NCBI GenBank assembly: GCA_015663245.1
Contig: DQSN01000033.1
Span: 1-32,591, forward strand
DNA: 32,591 nt
Reading direction: 5' to 3'
From: Leucothrix mucor
GTDB taxonomy: Bacteria > Pseudomonadota > Gammaproteobacteria > Thiotrichales > Thiotrichaceae
Each line of letters opens with the position of its first letter. Positions within the stretch are counted from its first letter, which is position 1. A model generated the notes under the pieces. The model did no database searches. It was not told the origin of the DNA and worked only from the letters and a program-made list of their open reading frames with translations. Positions 17,359 to 24,560 of the stretch are shown here, one piece after another. Position numbers and translations under genes: made by a program.

Positions 17359-19056
17359 ATGCGCGCAACAAAATACGCCACATGGATGATAGGTAAAGCC
17401 CTAATATTTTTAACCATTATTGGTTTAGTCAGTACCTCTCAAGCCAACCCAGGAAATCGTTTAGGTATTAATGTAAGCCCTCTACATAAACTTACCTCTT
17501 CTGATCCCTTCATTGATATTTTTAAAGTATCACGCGGTTGGGTAACCTCTTGTGAATTCAACTGGCAACAAAATCGTGCGATTGATCCTGGTTGTACCAA
17601 ACAAACAGCATTCAACACCAATGAGTCACACCTCGTTTCTTTGGATAGAAATGGCTGGGTAACGCGTCTACCTTCGCGTAATGAGCGCCCTACTTTTACC
17701 ACTGTAAATAGTATCTGGGATATGCCACCAAACTTCCCACTAGGCGACTACTTTGTAACCTACGAAGGTGATGGCGAAATTAGTGTTCATGGTAACATTA
17801 CAGTCAAACAGCAGCGCCCTGGACGAATTGACTTCACAATGAAAGAAGCGAAAGGTTTACGTATTCATCTGAAATCAGTGAATCCTCGCAACTACATTCG
17901 TAATATTAAAGTTATCCCTAAAAAATACGAAAGTATTTATAGAACGCAACAATTCAACCCCGAATATATCAGAACGATTCGCCCCTTTAACTCACTTCGT
18001 TTTATGCCTTGGCAGAATACCAAAGACACTCAACTAGCACATTGGAATGAACGTACAACACCTGCAAATGCACATTACAATAACAATGCGGGCCTGCCTG
18101 TTGAAACCATGATTGACCTTGCTAATACTATCAATGCCGCTCCTTGGTTCTCTATGCCACATAAAGCAACTAACGGCTTCATGGTCAACTTTGCACGTAC
18201 CGTTAAGCAACGTTTAAAGCCTGGGCAAAAGGTTTATGTCGAATACTCCAATGAAGTTTGGAATATGATGTATCCAGCGACTAACTACGCTTCACGCGAA
18301 GGTCTACGTTTATGGCCTAATGCTTATCCAAAACTAAATTCTGGCTCACGCAAAATGAAGTTAGCACTCAACTATCTGGGTAAACGAACCAGAGAAATGT
18401 GTGATATTTGGAAACGTGAATTTGGTGGACAACGCAACAGAGTTGTTTGTGTTTTATCATCTTATGCAGGCGGCCCTACCTTGGGTGAAGAAGCTTTAAG
18501 TTGCCCATTAGTTGGTGGCGGAGCATGTTCTAAAAGTATTGACGCTTACGCAGTAGGCCCTTACTTTGGTGACTATATTGCACGTATTGAAAACCGCAAC
18601 TTACTACGCAACTGGTCACGCTCAGGTGGCGCAGGTATGAATAATTTATTTACTGAAATAATGCGTGGCGGCTTAGTTAGAGATCAATACCCAGGCGGAG
18701 CAATGGAACGCTTAACAGCTTTGCGTATCAAACCCAATGTAGCACTTGCACGCAAACATGGCTTGAAATTACTTGCTTACGAAGGTGGACAGCATTTGCT
18801 ACGTGTTGATCGCCCTCATACGATTAAAGACGAAAGAATTTTCGAGTTCTTCGCCAAGGCAAACCAAAACCCACGCATGGGACAAGCCTATAGCAAATAT
18901 CTTCGCACATGGCGAAACCAAGGCGGTGGTTTGTTAATGCACTTCAACGGCATTGCAACGATAAATAATCACAGTTATTTTGGTATGCTGGATAATGTAG
19001 AGCAACATTCATCGCCTAAATATAATGCTTTAATTAACTTCTTGCGTGGTCGATAA
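17359..19056 (+). CDS. Secreted glycosidase-like (TIM-barrel, GH-A-type) protein
   Basis: This is a 565-aa exported protein. Residues 1-29 are a signal peptide with likely cleavage after TSQA. The first part (about 30-190) is beta-rich and includes an ISVHGNITVK strand pair. The second part looks like a glycoside-hydrolase barrel: YVEYSNEVWN (294-302) places Glu299 after Asn298, as for the acid/base of clan GH-A enzymes, and LLAYEGGQHL (471-480) places Glu475 as a candidate nucleophile. Similar proteins are sometimes annotated as cellulose-binding, which I cannot confirm. Cysteines at 349, 364, 382 and 390 could form disulfides. A good AAAAAGGA site precedes the ATG. Its end overlaps murI by 11 bases. 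Substrate is unknown. Confidence 0.75.
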   Translation: MRATKYATWMIGKALIFLTIIGLVSTSQANPGNRLGINVSPLHKLTSSDPFIDIFKVSRGWVTSCEFNWQQNRAIDPGCTKQTAFNTNESHLVSLDRNGWVTRLPSRNERPTFTTVNSIWDMPPNFPLGDYFVTYEGDGEISVHGNITVKQQRPGRIDFTMKEAKGLRIHLKSVNPRNYIRNIKVIPKKYESIYRTQQFNPEYIRTIRPFNSLRFMPWQNTKDTQLAHWNERTTPANAHYNNNAGLPVETMIDLANTINAAPWFSMPHKATNGFMVNFARTVKQRLKPGQKVYVEYSNEVWNMMYPATNYASREGLRLWPNAYPKLNSGSRKMKLALNYLGKRTREMCDIWKREFGGQRNRVVCVLSSYAGGPTLGEEALSCPLVGGGACSKSIDAYAVGPYFGDYIARIENRNLLRNWSRSGGAGMNNLFTEIMRGGLVRDQYPGGAMERLTALRIKPNVALARKHGLKLLAYEGGQHLLRVDRPHTIKDERIFEFFAKANQNPRMGQAYSKYLRTWRNQGGGLLMHFNGIATINNHSYFGMLDNVEQHSSPKYNALINFLRGR

Positions 19057-19894
19057 ACGACCTTATCAAGCACACACCGATAGTGCTGTAGGAGCAAATT
19101 CTAATCGCTCCTCTCCTATCGGTGTATTTGATTCAGGAATGGGTGGGCTTTCGGTTCTACGAGAAATCCACCGACTCCTTCCCCATGAAAACCTCATCTA
19201 TATTGCTGACTCTAAACACGCCCCCTATGGTGATAGAAGCACGCAGCACGTAAAAAAACGCTCCCAAAAAATTGCAATTTTTCTGCTTGAAAAAAACATT
19301 AAAATACTAGTCGTTGCCTGCAATACTGCAACCGCAATAGCCGTAGAGATACTCCGCCAACAACTCCCTATACCTGTCATTGGACTAGAACCCGCCATTA
19401 AACCTGGGGTTAAAATGAGTAAAACAGGCGTAATTGGCGTACTAGCAACACAACGAACCATCGAAAGCCAGCGACTGCACGGCTTAACACTCCAATATGC
19501 ACCACATACCAAAGTGTTAGCCCAGGCCTGTCCAGGTCTTGTTGAAAAAGTCGAAGCCAATCATTTAAACCATTACGACACCAAACAACTCATCAAACAA
19601 TACACACAACCTTTGTTACAACAAAATGCCGACACTATTATTTTAGGCTGCACCCACTACCCTTTTTTACATCAAACCATTAGCAAAATTGTCGGTAACG
19701 ATATTCAACTCATCGACACAGGAAAACCTGTTGCTCAACAATTACAACGAGTGCTACAACAAAATGGACTGAGTATCTCATCAGAAAAAAAAGGTGTGAT
19801 AAGTTTTTATAACAGTAGCAATTGCAAGCATCATACAAATACTATGCAGCAACTTTGGCATGAAAAAGTCGATGTTAAACTGCTAACCGTATAG
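19046..19894 (+). CDS. murI: Glutamate racemase
   Basis: MurI makes D-glutamate for peptidoglycan. The 282-aa protein has the opening IGVFDSGMGGLSVLREI with Asp29 and Ser30. It has the catalytic cysteines Cys92 (VVACNTATA) and Cys202 (LGCTHYP), and the ADSKHAPYGDRS loop (54-65). The start is a GTG at 19046-19048, inside the upstream secreted-protein gene. The only later ATG lies within the catalytic FDSGMGG motif and is too late, and a similar N-terminal extension of about 20 residues is found in E. coli MurI. With no Shine-Dalgarno sequence of its own, translation probably depends on ribosomes finishing the upstream gene. Confidence 0.93.
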   Translation: MVDKRPYQAHTDSAVGANSNRSSPIGVFDSGMGGLSVLREIHRLLPHENLIYIADSKHAPYGDRSTQHVKKRSQKIAIFLLEKNIKILVVACNTATAIAVEILRQQLPIPVIGLEPAIKPGVKMSKTGVIGVLATQRTIESQRLHGLTLQYAPHTKVLAQACPGLVEKVEANHLNHYDTKQLIKQYTQPLLQQNADTIILGCTHYPFLHQTISKIVGNDIQLIDTGKPVAQQLQRVLQQNGLSISSEKKGVISFYNSSNCKHHTNTMQQLWHEKVDVKLLTV

Positions 19895-19901
19895 CTATTA
19901 C

Positions 19902-19945
19902 ATTACATCTCCCAAGCTTTGTAAGGAAGCTTGGGGAAATGTAAT
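19902..19945. terminator. Large hairpin between convergent genes
   Basis: ATTACAT (19902-19908) pairs with ATGTAAT (19939-19945), and CCCAAGCTT (19911-19919) pairs with AAGCTTGGG (19927-19935). Together they give a 16-bp interrupted stem with a 7-base loop. It starts 8 bases after the murI stop and 31 bases before the convergent oxygenase gene ends. No T-run follows on either strand, so it may be a Rho-assisted or mRNA-stabilising structure and not a classical terminator. Confidence 0.5.
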
Positions 19946-19975
19946 ATTTGGTATTCTTCATACTTTTTATACAGG

Positions 19976-20650
19976 TTAAACCTCGCTCCACATCCGTAAT
20001 AAATTAGCATAGGTTCGGCTAATTCTGCCTGTTTCATCCGCTTGGGGTTTATCAGCAATCAATTTATCTCTGGCAATTGATAAATCATACAATAGCTCAC
20101 GTTTTTCTGAGCTTTTCACCATACTTTGCGCCCATGTTACGGCAACAATACGCTCACCCTTGGTCACTTCTGCCACTTTATGCAAGCTTTTTGATGAGTA
20201 AACTACGGCAGCACCTGCATCTAGCTTAACGGTTTGCTCGCCAAACTCTGTTTTTATAATTAACTCACCGCCTTCATATTCATCTTTATTGGATAAAAAA
20301 ACAGTGGTGGAAATATCGGAGCGATAACGCCCTGTCATCGGTCCCATCACAGGATCATCGACATGAAAACCGTAAGACATACCAGAGGTATAACGGGCGT
20401 AAAAAGCAGTTGCCAGTTTGAGGGGTAAAGCTGCTGTTTGATAGGTTCGGTTCTGTACTAATGCACCCATTACAATTTGATTTAACTGTTGATGAAGCGG
20501 ACTTTGCTGAGAAAGCTCTTCATTATTTTTAACAATTTTTGCTTCTTTACCTGCGGATAGTTTGCCATCAATAAAATCAGCTTTTTTTAACATCTCTCTC
20601 ACAACTTTTAGACGTTGCTGATCGAGCAAATTATCGATTGTAAGTAACAT
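19976..20650 (-). CDS. PKHD-type Fe(II)/2-oxoglutarate hydroxylase (YbiX/PiuC-like)
   Basis: This 224-aa protein belongs to the Fe2+-dependent PKHD hydroxylase family (E. coli YbiX, Pseudomonas PiuC). The iron triad is His96-x-Asp98 (FHVDDPVMG) and His157 (SLHKVAEV), and Arg167 (GERIVAVTW) should bind 2-oxoglutarate. The GRYRSDISTTVFLS and EYEGGELII stretches are family hallmarks. The natural substrate is not established. In Pseudomonas piuC lies beside iron-uptake receptor genes; no such receptor is present here. It is divergent from the 117-aa protein gene at 20737, and the shared promoter region contains a dyad (20682-20711). Confidence 0.92.
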   Translation of the reverse strand: MLLTIDNLLDQQRLKVVREMLKKADFIDGKLSAGKEAKIVKNNEELSQQSPLHQQLNQIVMGALVQNRTYQTAALPLKLATAFYARYTSGMSYGFHVDDPVMGPMTGRYRSDISTTVFLSNKDEYEGGELIIKTEFGEQTVKLDAGAAVVYSSKSLHKVAEVTKGERIVAVTWAQSMVKSSEKRELLYDLSIARDKLIADKPQADETGRISRTYANLLRMWSEV

Positions 20651-20681
20651 GCTTTAACCTCATAGTTAATATTATTAAAAC

Positions 20682-20711
20682 CACAATATCATTACATAGG
20701 ATATTATTGTG
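20682..20711. promoter_or_regulatory. Candidate operator dyad in divergent promoter region
   Basis: CACAATA (20682-20688) is an inverted match to TATTGTG (20705-20711). A nested AATATC (20685-20690) matches GATATT (20700-20705). The dyad overlaps the predicted -35 of the plus-strand promoter and lies about 32 bases upstream of the divergent oxygenase start. A bound regulator could therefore control both genes. The binding protein is not identifiable. Confidence 0.4.
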
Positions 20712-20719
20712 CTTATAAA
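20692..20719 (+). promoter_or_regulatory. Sigma-70-like promoter for the 117-aa protein gene
   Basis: TTACAT (20692-20697) and TATAAA (20714-20719) lie 16 bases apart. They are followed within 20 bases by the GGAG ribosome-binding site and the ATG at 20737. The -35 element lies inside the dyad described at 20682-20711. Confidence 0.45.
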
Positions 20720-20736
20720 ATTTACGGAGAACACAA

Positions 20737-21090
20737 ATGGAACTCAAAGTTGTTGTAGAAGGTCACCCTCACATGGTCGATTTCCCAGATGAAATAATGA
20801 CGCAAGCCGCTGATTATTTTGACATGATGGATAAGGACATGGATAAAGGCTACCAAATGAGCCAACAATGGGTAGACAAACCTGATACCTTTCAACGCTG
20901 TCAAATTGCTGCCGACAAATTACTAACCGCTTTAGAAACACAAAATAACAATACCACTAAACTGATGGCAGCTTATATTCTATCGCGTATGCCCAATACT
21001 CAAGTTGTCTCATTGAGTCAAAGTGGTGACATGAGCACACATGACATTGATGATCAGGATATTGATAGCTTTGATATGAGCATGTTTTAG
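20737..21090 (+). CDS. Uncharacterised acidic, Met/Asp-rich protein, 117 aa
   Basis: I do not recognise this protein. It opens with a beta-like MELKVVVEGHPHMVDFPDEI, continues as helix (ADYFDMMDKDMDKGYQMSQQWVDKPDTFQRCQIAADKLLTALE split by loops), and ends in a disordered acidic tail, DIDDQDIDSFDMSMF. Met and Asp are strongly over-represented and there is one Cys. It has no signal peptide or membrane helix. A GGAG ribosome-binding site 7 bases before the ATG and a clear promoter make it a real gene. It lies between two 2-oxoglutarate oxygenase genes, so it could be their substrate or partner, but this is only positional inference. Confidence 0.7.
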   Translation: MELKVVVEGHPHMVDFPDEIMTQAADYFDMMDKDMDKGYQMSQQWVDKPDTFQRCQIAADKLLTALETQNNNTTKLMAAYILSRMPNTQVVSLSQSGDMSTHDIDDQDIDSFDMSMF

Positions 21091-21164
21091 GCTGAACTTA
21101 AAGAATCTTTAAACATCGCCCCTGTGGCTCGTTATGTAGATTTGCAAAATACGGGGATCGAAGC

Positions 21165-21204
21165 TACGCGCTGTCCCGTAATTACGTAAACTGCATACGG
21201 GCTA
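21165..21204. repeat. Intergenic dyad repeat, copy 1
   Basis: Read on the minus strand this 40-base stretch has the order TAGCCCGTATG, TTTACGTAATTACGGGA, CAGCGCG. It matches the copy at 24146-24186 read on the plus strand, with a few substitutions and single-base gaps. Each copy carries CCCGTA and TACGGG as inverted arms around a TTACGTAA palindrome. Similarity weakly continues for another 20 bases. Function is unknown. Confidence 0.55.
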
Positions 21205-21255
21205 TACACTTTTCCAGCTCCCTGAGTTGAGGGACGCAAATAAAAACCCATCTCA

Positions 21256-21843
21256 TCACTCCCGAAATACGATCCAAGTAGTCGCAATATACTTTGCGCC
21301 CTCCCCTACAATCGCGGCGCGATGTTCATGCGTCCAAAATGGTGGGAATAAAACCAAGCTACCTTTTTTCGGAGTAATTTTCACATCTTGAAATAAAAAC
21401 TCAGTCTCCCCACCCTTCCCCTCCATATCATTTAGATACCATAAAGCAACCAATTGGCGTTGTGCCAGCTCGGGGTTATCGCCATCGACATGCCAGTGAT
21501 AATACTCCCCTGGCTGATAGCGTTGTAAGTTGTAACCCTTGTCCCCAAAGCGCTGAATTTGAGAAAAGTAAGGATACGCCTCACCAAATTCTCGTAATGC
21601 CAAGCTTAAAGAACGAAATAAATTATTGTTCACATCTTGCCAATGAGGTTTGCCTGTCACCACTAAATCGGTGGTTTTTTTCAAACCTGCGTTTGCACCC
21701 ATTTCTGAACCTACGCGTCCTTTATATTGATCAGCTTCATTCGCCTCAAAGCGCTCGATCATGTCATCACAGAGAAAATCAGGCAGTGCATTTTTATATT
21801 CAAATATAAAGCTATTGGGTTTTACTTCTTTGATATTTTTCAT
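21256..21843 (-). CDS. 2-oxoglutarate/Fe(II) oxygenase (prolyl 4-hydroxylase-like)
   Basis: The 195-aa protein has the double-stranded beta-helix core of 2OG-Fe(II) dioxygenases. The iron ligands are His118-x-Asp120 (YYHWHVDGDN) and, most likely, His174 in WTHEHRA. Lys184 (GAKYIATTWI) sits where prolyl-4-hydroxylases bind the 2-oxoglutarate carboxylate, whereas the neighbouring PKHD enzyme has Arg. LVALWYLNDMEGKGGETEF is the usual second half of the core. The substrate is unknown. The start overlaps the stop of the 358-aa gene by 4 bases (ATGA, 21840-21843), so the two proteins are made together and probably act together. Confidence 0.88.
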   Translation of the reverse strand: MKNIKEVKPNSFIFEYKNALPDFLCDDMIERFEANEADQYKGRVGSEMGANAGLKKTTDLVVTGKPHWQDVNNNLFRSLSLALREFGEAYPYFSQIQRFGDKGYNLQRYQPGEYYHWHVDGDNPELAQRQLVALWYLNDMEGKGGETEFLFQDVKITPKKGSLVLFPPFWTHEHRAAIVGEGAKYIATTWIVFRE

Positions 21844-22916
21844 AAATAATTTTGCTCCACCAAACGTTCAATATCATCTGCGGCATCAACGCCCTTTTCT
21901 GCGAATTTATCAAGACTCTGTTGGGCTAATTGCTCCCAATGTTGGCGTGATGGCTCGATAATATCTGTAATATGTTGTAAATCATTACTTTCATACCACG
22001 CCTCATAAGCCAACATCAATTGTGGAGCGAGCTTTTTGCGCATAGCCGTTAAACTACCAAAGTAAAAGTGGATGGAAGCAGGATTATTTTTTGCAACCAC
22101 CTGCGCTAAGGTAGTTAAAGCATCCGCAAGATGATCTCTAATTGCGCGCAACATAATTTCTGCGGTGGAGCGCGGCAAAGTATTGAGCATTTCATTCCAC
22201 TGCTCACCCAGTAATTTACCTGCTAATACCTCACCTAGTTCATGCTCAATAATTAAGCTAGATTCGACTTCTGCCATTTTATGCAGAGCAACCTCAATAT
22301 CACCTTCAAAATCGTAAGCCGCTACAGCACGTCCTAAAGGACTGTCAACAGGGCTCATTCGCCACTCTTCGACCTTTTCCCACAGCATCCGACGCAAAGA
22401 CTCATTGCGGATAAAGATCAAACCATTTTGCATCATCGCAGGCGGAGCCGCCATATCTCGTGCAAACTCATGTCCTGAGATAAAAATCTCCACACCATCA
22501 CGCTGATAATGTTCCTCAAGGCTGGCAATAAAGAAGTGCGGGCGACAACGAATACCCAAGCCTGCATTGTAGATATAACCTTGAGGGTTCAATACCGCAT
22601 TAATTTTATCATTATCAAAAGCATCATAGGCTACACCATCAACTTCTACAGGCACATAAGCTAACTCCTCCAAGTCATCCCAAAGACCTTCACGCGCTGT
22701 CAGCCAATCACCAACATCATCCACGCCAATTACTTCGTTGAAGCTAATGCCCAACTCCCAACGGTACATTTCACGCATTTTCAGCAAGTATACGCACAAA
22801 GTGTAATCACCCGCATGACGTGCATCAGCTATATTACAATTCTTTTGCACGGTTTCGATCACGCTTTGAAGCGACTCTGGTATTGAGCTTTCTGGTACTG
22901 ATTTTTTAGTCATCAT
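21840..22916 (-). CDS. Uncharacterised conserved protein, 358 aa
   Basis: There is no catalytic motif I can name with confidence. The protein is soluble and largely helical. Notable segments are ARHAGDYTLCVYLLKMREMYRWE (33-55, split by turns), GLGIRCRPHFFIASLEEHY (119-137), and a His/Glu cluster, IIEHELGEV, near 225. It loosely recalls a conserved family known only by locus name (Sfum_1244-type), but I hold that lightly. The gene is translationally coupled to the P4H-like oxygenase downstream and divergent from the 226-aa gene upstream, with a 98-base shared promoter gap. It may be the oxygenase's partner or substrate; this is inference from context only. Confidence 0.7.
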   Translation of the reverse strand: MMTKKSVPESSIPESLQSVIETVQKNCNIADARHAGDYTLCVYLLKMREMYRWELGISFNEVIGVDDVGDWLTAREGLWDDLEELAYVPVEVDGVAYDAFDNDKINAVLNPQGYIYNAGLGIRCRPHFFIASLEEHYQRDGVEIFISGHEFARDMAAPPAMMQNGLIFIRNESLRRMLWEKVEEWRMSPVDSPLGRAVAAYDFEGDIEVALHKMAEVESSLIIEHELGEVLAGKLLGEQWNEMLNTLPRSTAEIMLRAIRDHLADALTTLAQVVAKNNPASIHFYFGSLTAMRKKLAPQLMLAYEAWYESNDLQHITDIIEPSRQHWEQLAQQSLDKFAEKGVDAADDIERLVEQNYL

Positions 22917-22970
22917 CTATTAATAGTATCAAGCTTCACATAGATATTCGCATTTCCTTACAGCGGTCTT

Positions 22971-22976
22971 TATAAT
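22971..22976 (+). promoter_or_regulatory. Consensus -10 box upstream of the 226-aa gene
   Basis: A perfect TATAAT lies 39 bases before the ATG at 23015, in the 98-base gap between divergent genes. The expected -35 position (TCGCAT at 22948-22953, 17-base spacing) is a poor match, so activation by a regulator is possible. Confidence 0.4.
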
Positions 22977-23014
22977 CTGCTCATCTTTTTCAGTATTTTA
23001 GGAATCATCACACC

Positions 23015-23695
23015 ATGCGTATACGAATTAAAACCAAATGGAGCAACAAAGAGCGCGAAGTCTCGGTTGAAGAAACTGTCAGTATTTTAGCGTTTAATTG
23101 CTGGAAAATTGGTATGCAAACCCTTTTAGAGATCGAGAATGAGAATTTTCAGATTGATACACACGGGCAGCGCATTGAGATTATGGAGGAGATTGTCGCT
23201 TTCTTAATTCATGCTTTAGATCGTATGGTTCACGATACGATTAATGATGAAGATCGTGGCGTACTTATCCAGCTTTACGCACAGAAAATGGCGGATCATG
23301 TGCAGGATAATGCGCGTGATGTGCATGGTAATGGTGATTATCGTACACCGTTTTATGAGAAGTTAAACCAGCGTTTTATCGGTTATGCTGATACAAAATG
23401 GAATGATGATAAAGATAAGGCTGGCTTCTCAATGGAGCTTGAGTTTGGCAATAATATTGCAGCGGTACTCGGCGCTCGTGACCAGAAATGGGCATTGGAT
23501 TATCTCCAGCAGATTTTATTGCCTGAATTTTTTACGCTATATAGGAAAACGGTTAAATCGGTGGGGCTTATTGAAGATAAATCAGGTGAAGGCGCTACGC
23601 TGGATGGTCGTCATCATATGATTACCGATAAGGAAGAGAAGTTGAAGAAGGTTGATATGCCTCGTTATGAAGTTGCTGCTGATAAAAAATCTTAA
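23015..23695 (+). CDS. Uncharacterised conserved protein, 226 aa
   Basis: I do not recognise a named domain. The protein is soluble, mixed alpha/beta, and opens with a strand-rich segment (MRIRIKTKWSNKEREVSVEE). A central helical region follows (MEEIVAFLIHALDRMVHDTINDEDRG split by turns), then WALDYLQQILLPEFFTLYRKTVK, and a charged, probably flexible, C-terminal 40 residues. It has no signal peptide and no Cys pairs. The single AGGA ribosome-binding site lies about 11 bases before the ATG, a little far. The gene diverges from the 358-aa/oxygenase unit and precedes a cytochrome c gene by 85 bases, which has its own ribosome-binding site. Confidence 0.7.
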   Translation: MRIRIKTKWSNKEREVSVEETVSILAFNCWKIGMQTLLEIENENFQIDTHGQRIEIMEEIVAFLIHALDRMVHDTINDEDRGVLIQLYAQKMADHVQDNARDVHGNGDYRTPFYEKLNQRFIGYADTKWNDDKDKAGFSMELEFGNNIAAVLGARDQKWALDYLQQILLPEFFTLYRKTVKSVGLIEDKSGEGATLDGRHHMITDKEEKLKKVDMPRYEVAADKKS

Positions 23696-23780
23696 TAAGT
23701 ATTTTTTATTGATACATCTCAATGACACATCCAGCATATTTTTATAGGCTTTTAGCTCATTTAATATTTTGGAGAAAACC

Positions 23781-24104
23781 ATGTCTAAACTTATAAAAAT
23801 TGGGGCTGCACTTGCAACGTCTGTTATTATTTCACTCAGCGGAACGGCTTTCGCAGCAGATGGCGCAGAGACTTATAAATCAAAAGGCTGTGGTGCTTGT
23901 CATGGAGCGGATGCAAAGACGCCTATTATTCCTGCTTACCCTAAAATTGCAGGACAAGCGAAAGAGTATACAACTCAGCAGATGACAGACATCAAAAGTG
24001 GCGCAAGAAGTAACGGACTTAGTGCTGCGATGAAAGCCATTATGGCTTCTGTTTCAGAAGATGAAATTAAGACTCTTGCAGAGTATCTTGAAACTTTAAA
24101 GTGA
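23781..24104 (+). CDS. Small periplasmic c-type cytochrome (class I, c553/c5-like)
   Basis: The start is the ATG at 23781, with GGAG (23771-23774) six bases before it; an in-frame TTG at 23769 would overlap that site and is rejected. The 107-aa product has a signal peptide cleaved after AFA (about residue 25), then one haem-binding motif, Cys37-Gly-Ala-Cys40-His41. Met84 (SAAMKAIM) is the likely sixth haem ligand. The closing SEDEIKTLAEYLETLK is the usual C-terminal helix of monohaem class I cytochromes. Such proteins shuttle electrons in the periplasm. The partner is not evident here, although nap genes lie 7.5 kb downstream. Confidence 0.9.
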   Translation: MSKLIKIGAALATSVIISLSGTAFAADGAETYKSKGCGACHGADAKTPIIPAYPKIAGQAKEYTTQQMTDIKSGARSNGLSAAMKAIMASVSEDEIKTLAEYLETLK

Positions 24105-24145
24105 TGTAATGATTTGGCATGGCTCAATCCAAGATAATACTTCTG

Positions 24146-24186
24146 TAACCCGTATGAAATTTACGTAATACGGGATAGCCCGCAGC
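24146..24186. repeat. Intergenic dyad repeat, copy 2
   Basis: CCCGTAT (24149-24155) and ATACGGG (24168-24174) form a 7-bp inverted repeat around TTTACGTA. Flanks continue as AGCCCGCAGCC. The same order appears in opposite orientation at 21165-21204. It starts 42 bases after the cytochrome stop, so it might act as a transcript-end structure, but there is no T-run. Confidence 0.55.
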
Positions 24187-24289
24187 CACGACCTCCCATG
24201 TTCCCCTTAAAATACATACGGAAGGTCACGGAAGAGTACTCAATATTGTTCGTCATTGAACCATGCCAATCATTTAAAAGGACTAACAC

Positions 24290-24526
24290 ATGAAAATAAA
24301 AGTAAATTACTTTGCTAGCCTACGCGAAGAAATGGGTTGCGGTGAAAGCATCCTCCAGTCGGATGAAAGTACTCTTAGTGCCGCAGAAGTCTGGGCGCTA
24401 GCCACAGGGCAAAAAATATTCCCCAATAAAATACTTATCGCGGTCAATCAAGAATATGTTGATTTAAAAGCCAAGATTGTCGATGGCGATGATGTAGCTT
24501 TTTTTCCTCCCGTCACGGGTGGTTAA
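24290..24526 (+). CDS. moaD: Molybdopterin synthase small subunit MoaD
   Basis: MoaD is the ubiquitin-like sulfur carrier of molybdopterin synthase. Its C-terminal glycine is thiocarboxylated and donates sulfur to precursor Z. The 78-aa protein has the beta-grasp pattern (IKVNYFASLREEMG at the start, AVNQEYVDLKAKIVDGDDVAFFPPVTGG at the end) and finishes with the required Gly-Gly. AAAGGA lies 8 bases before the ATG. It heads a moaD-moaB-moeA unit. The catalytic partner MoaE is not adjacent as it is in E. coli, so it must be encoded elsewhere. Confidence 0.93.
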   Translation: MKIKVNYFASLREEMGCGESILQSDESTLSAAEVWALATGQKIFPNKILIAVNQEYVDLKAKIVDGDDVAFFPPVTGG

Positions 24527-24560
24527 GCCTAGTCTCCTCCCAAAGTAGGAAGCCATTATA

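Noticed and set aside
21121-21204. tRNA-like T-loop (TTCGATCC on the minus strand)
   Set aside because: The flanking five bases on each side do not pair and no acceptor or anticodon stem can be drawn, so it is not a tRNA.
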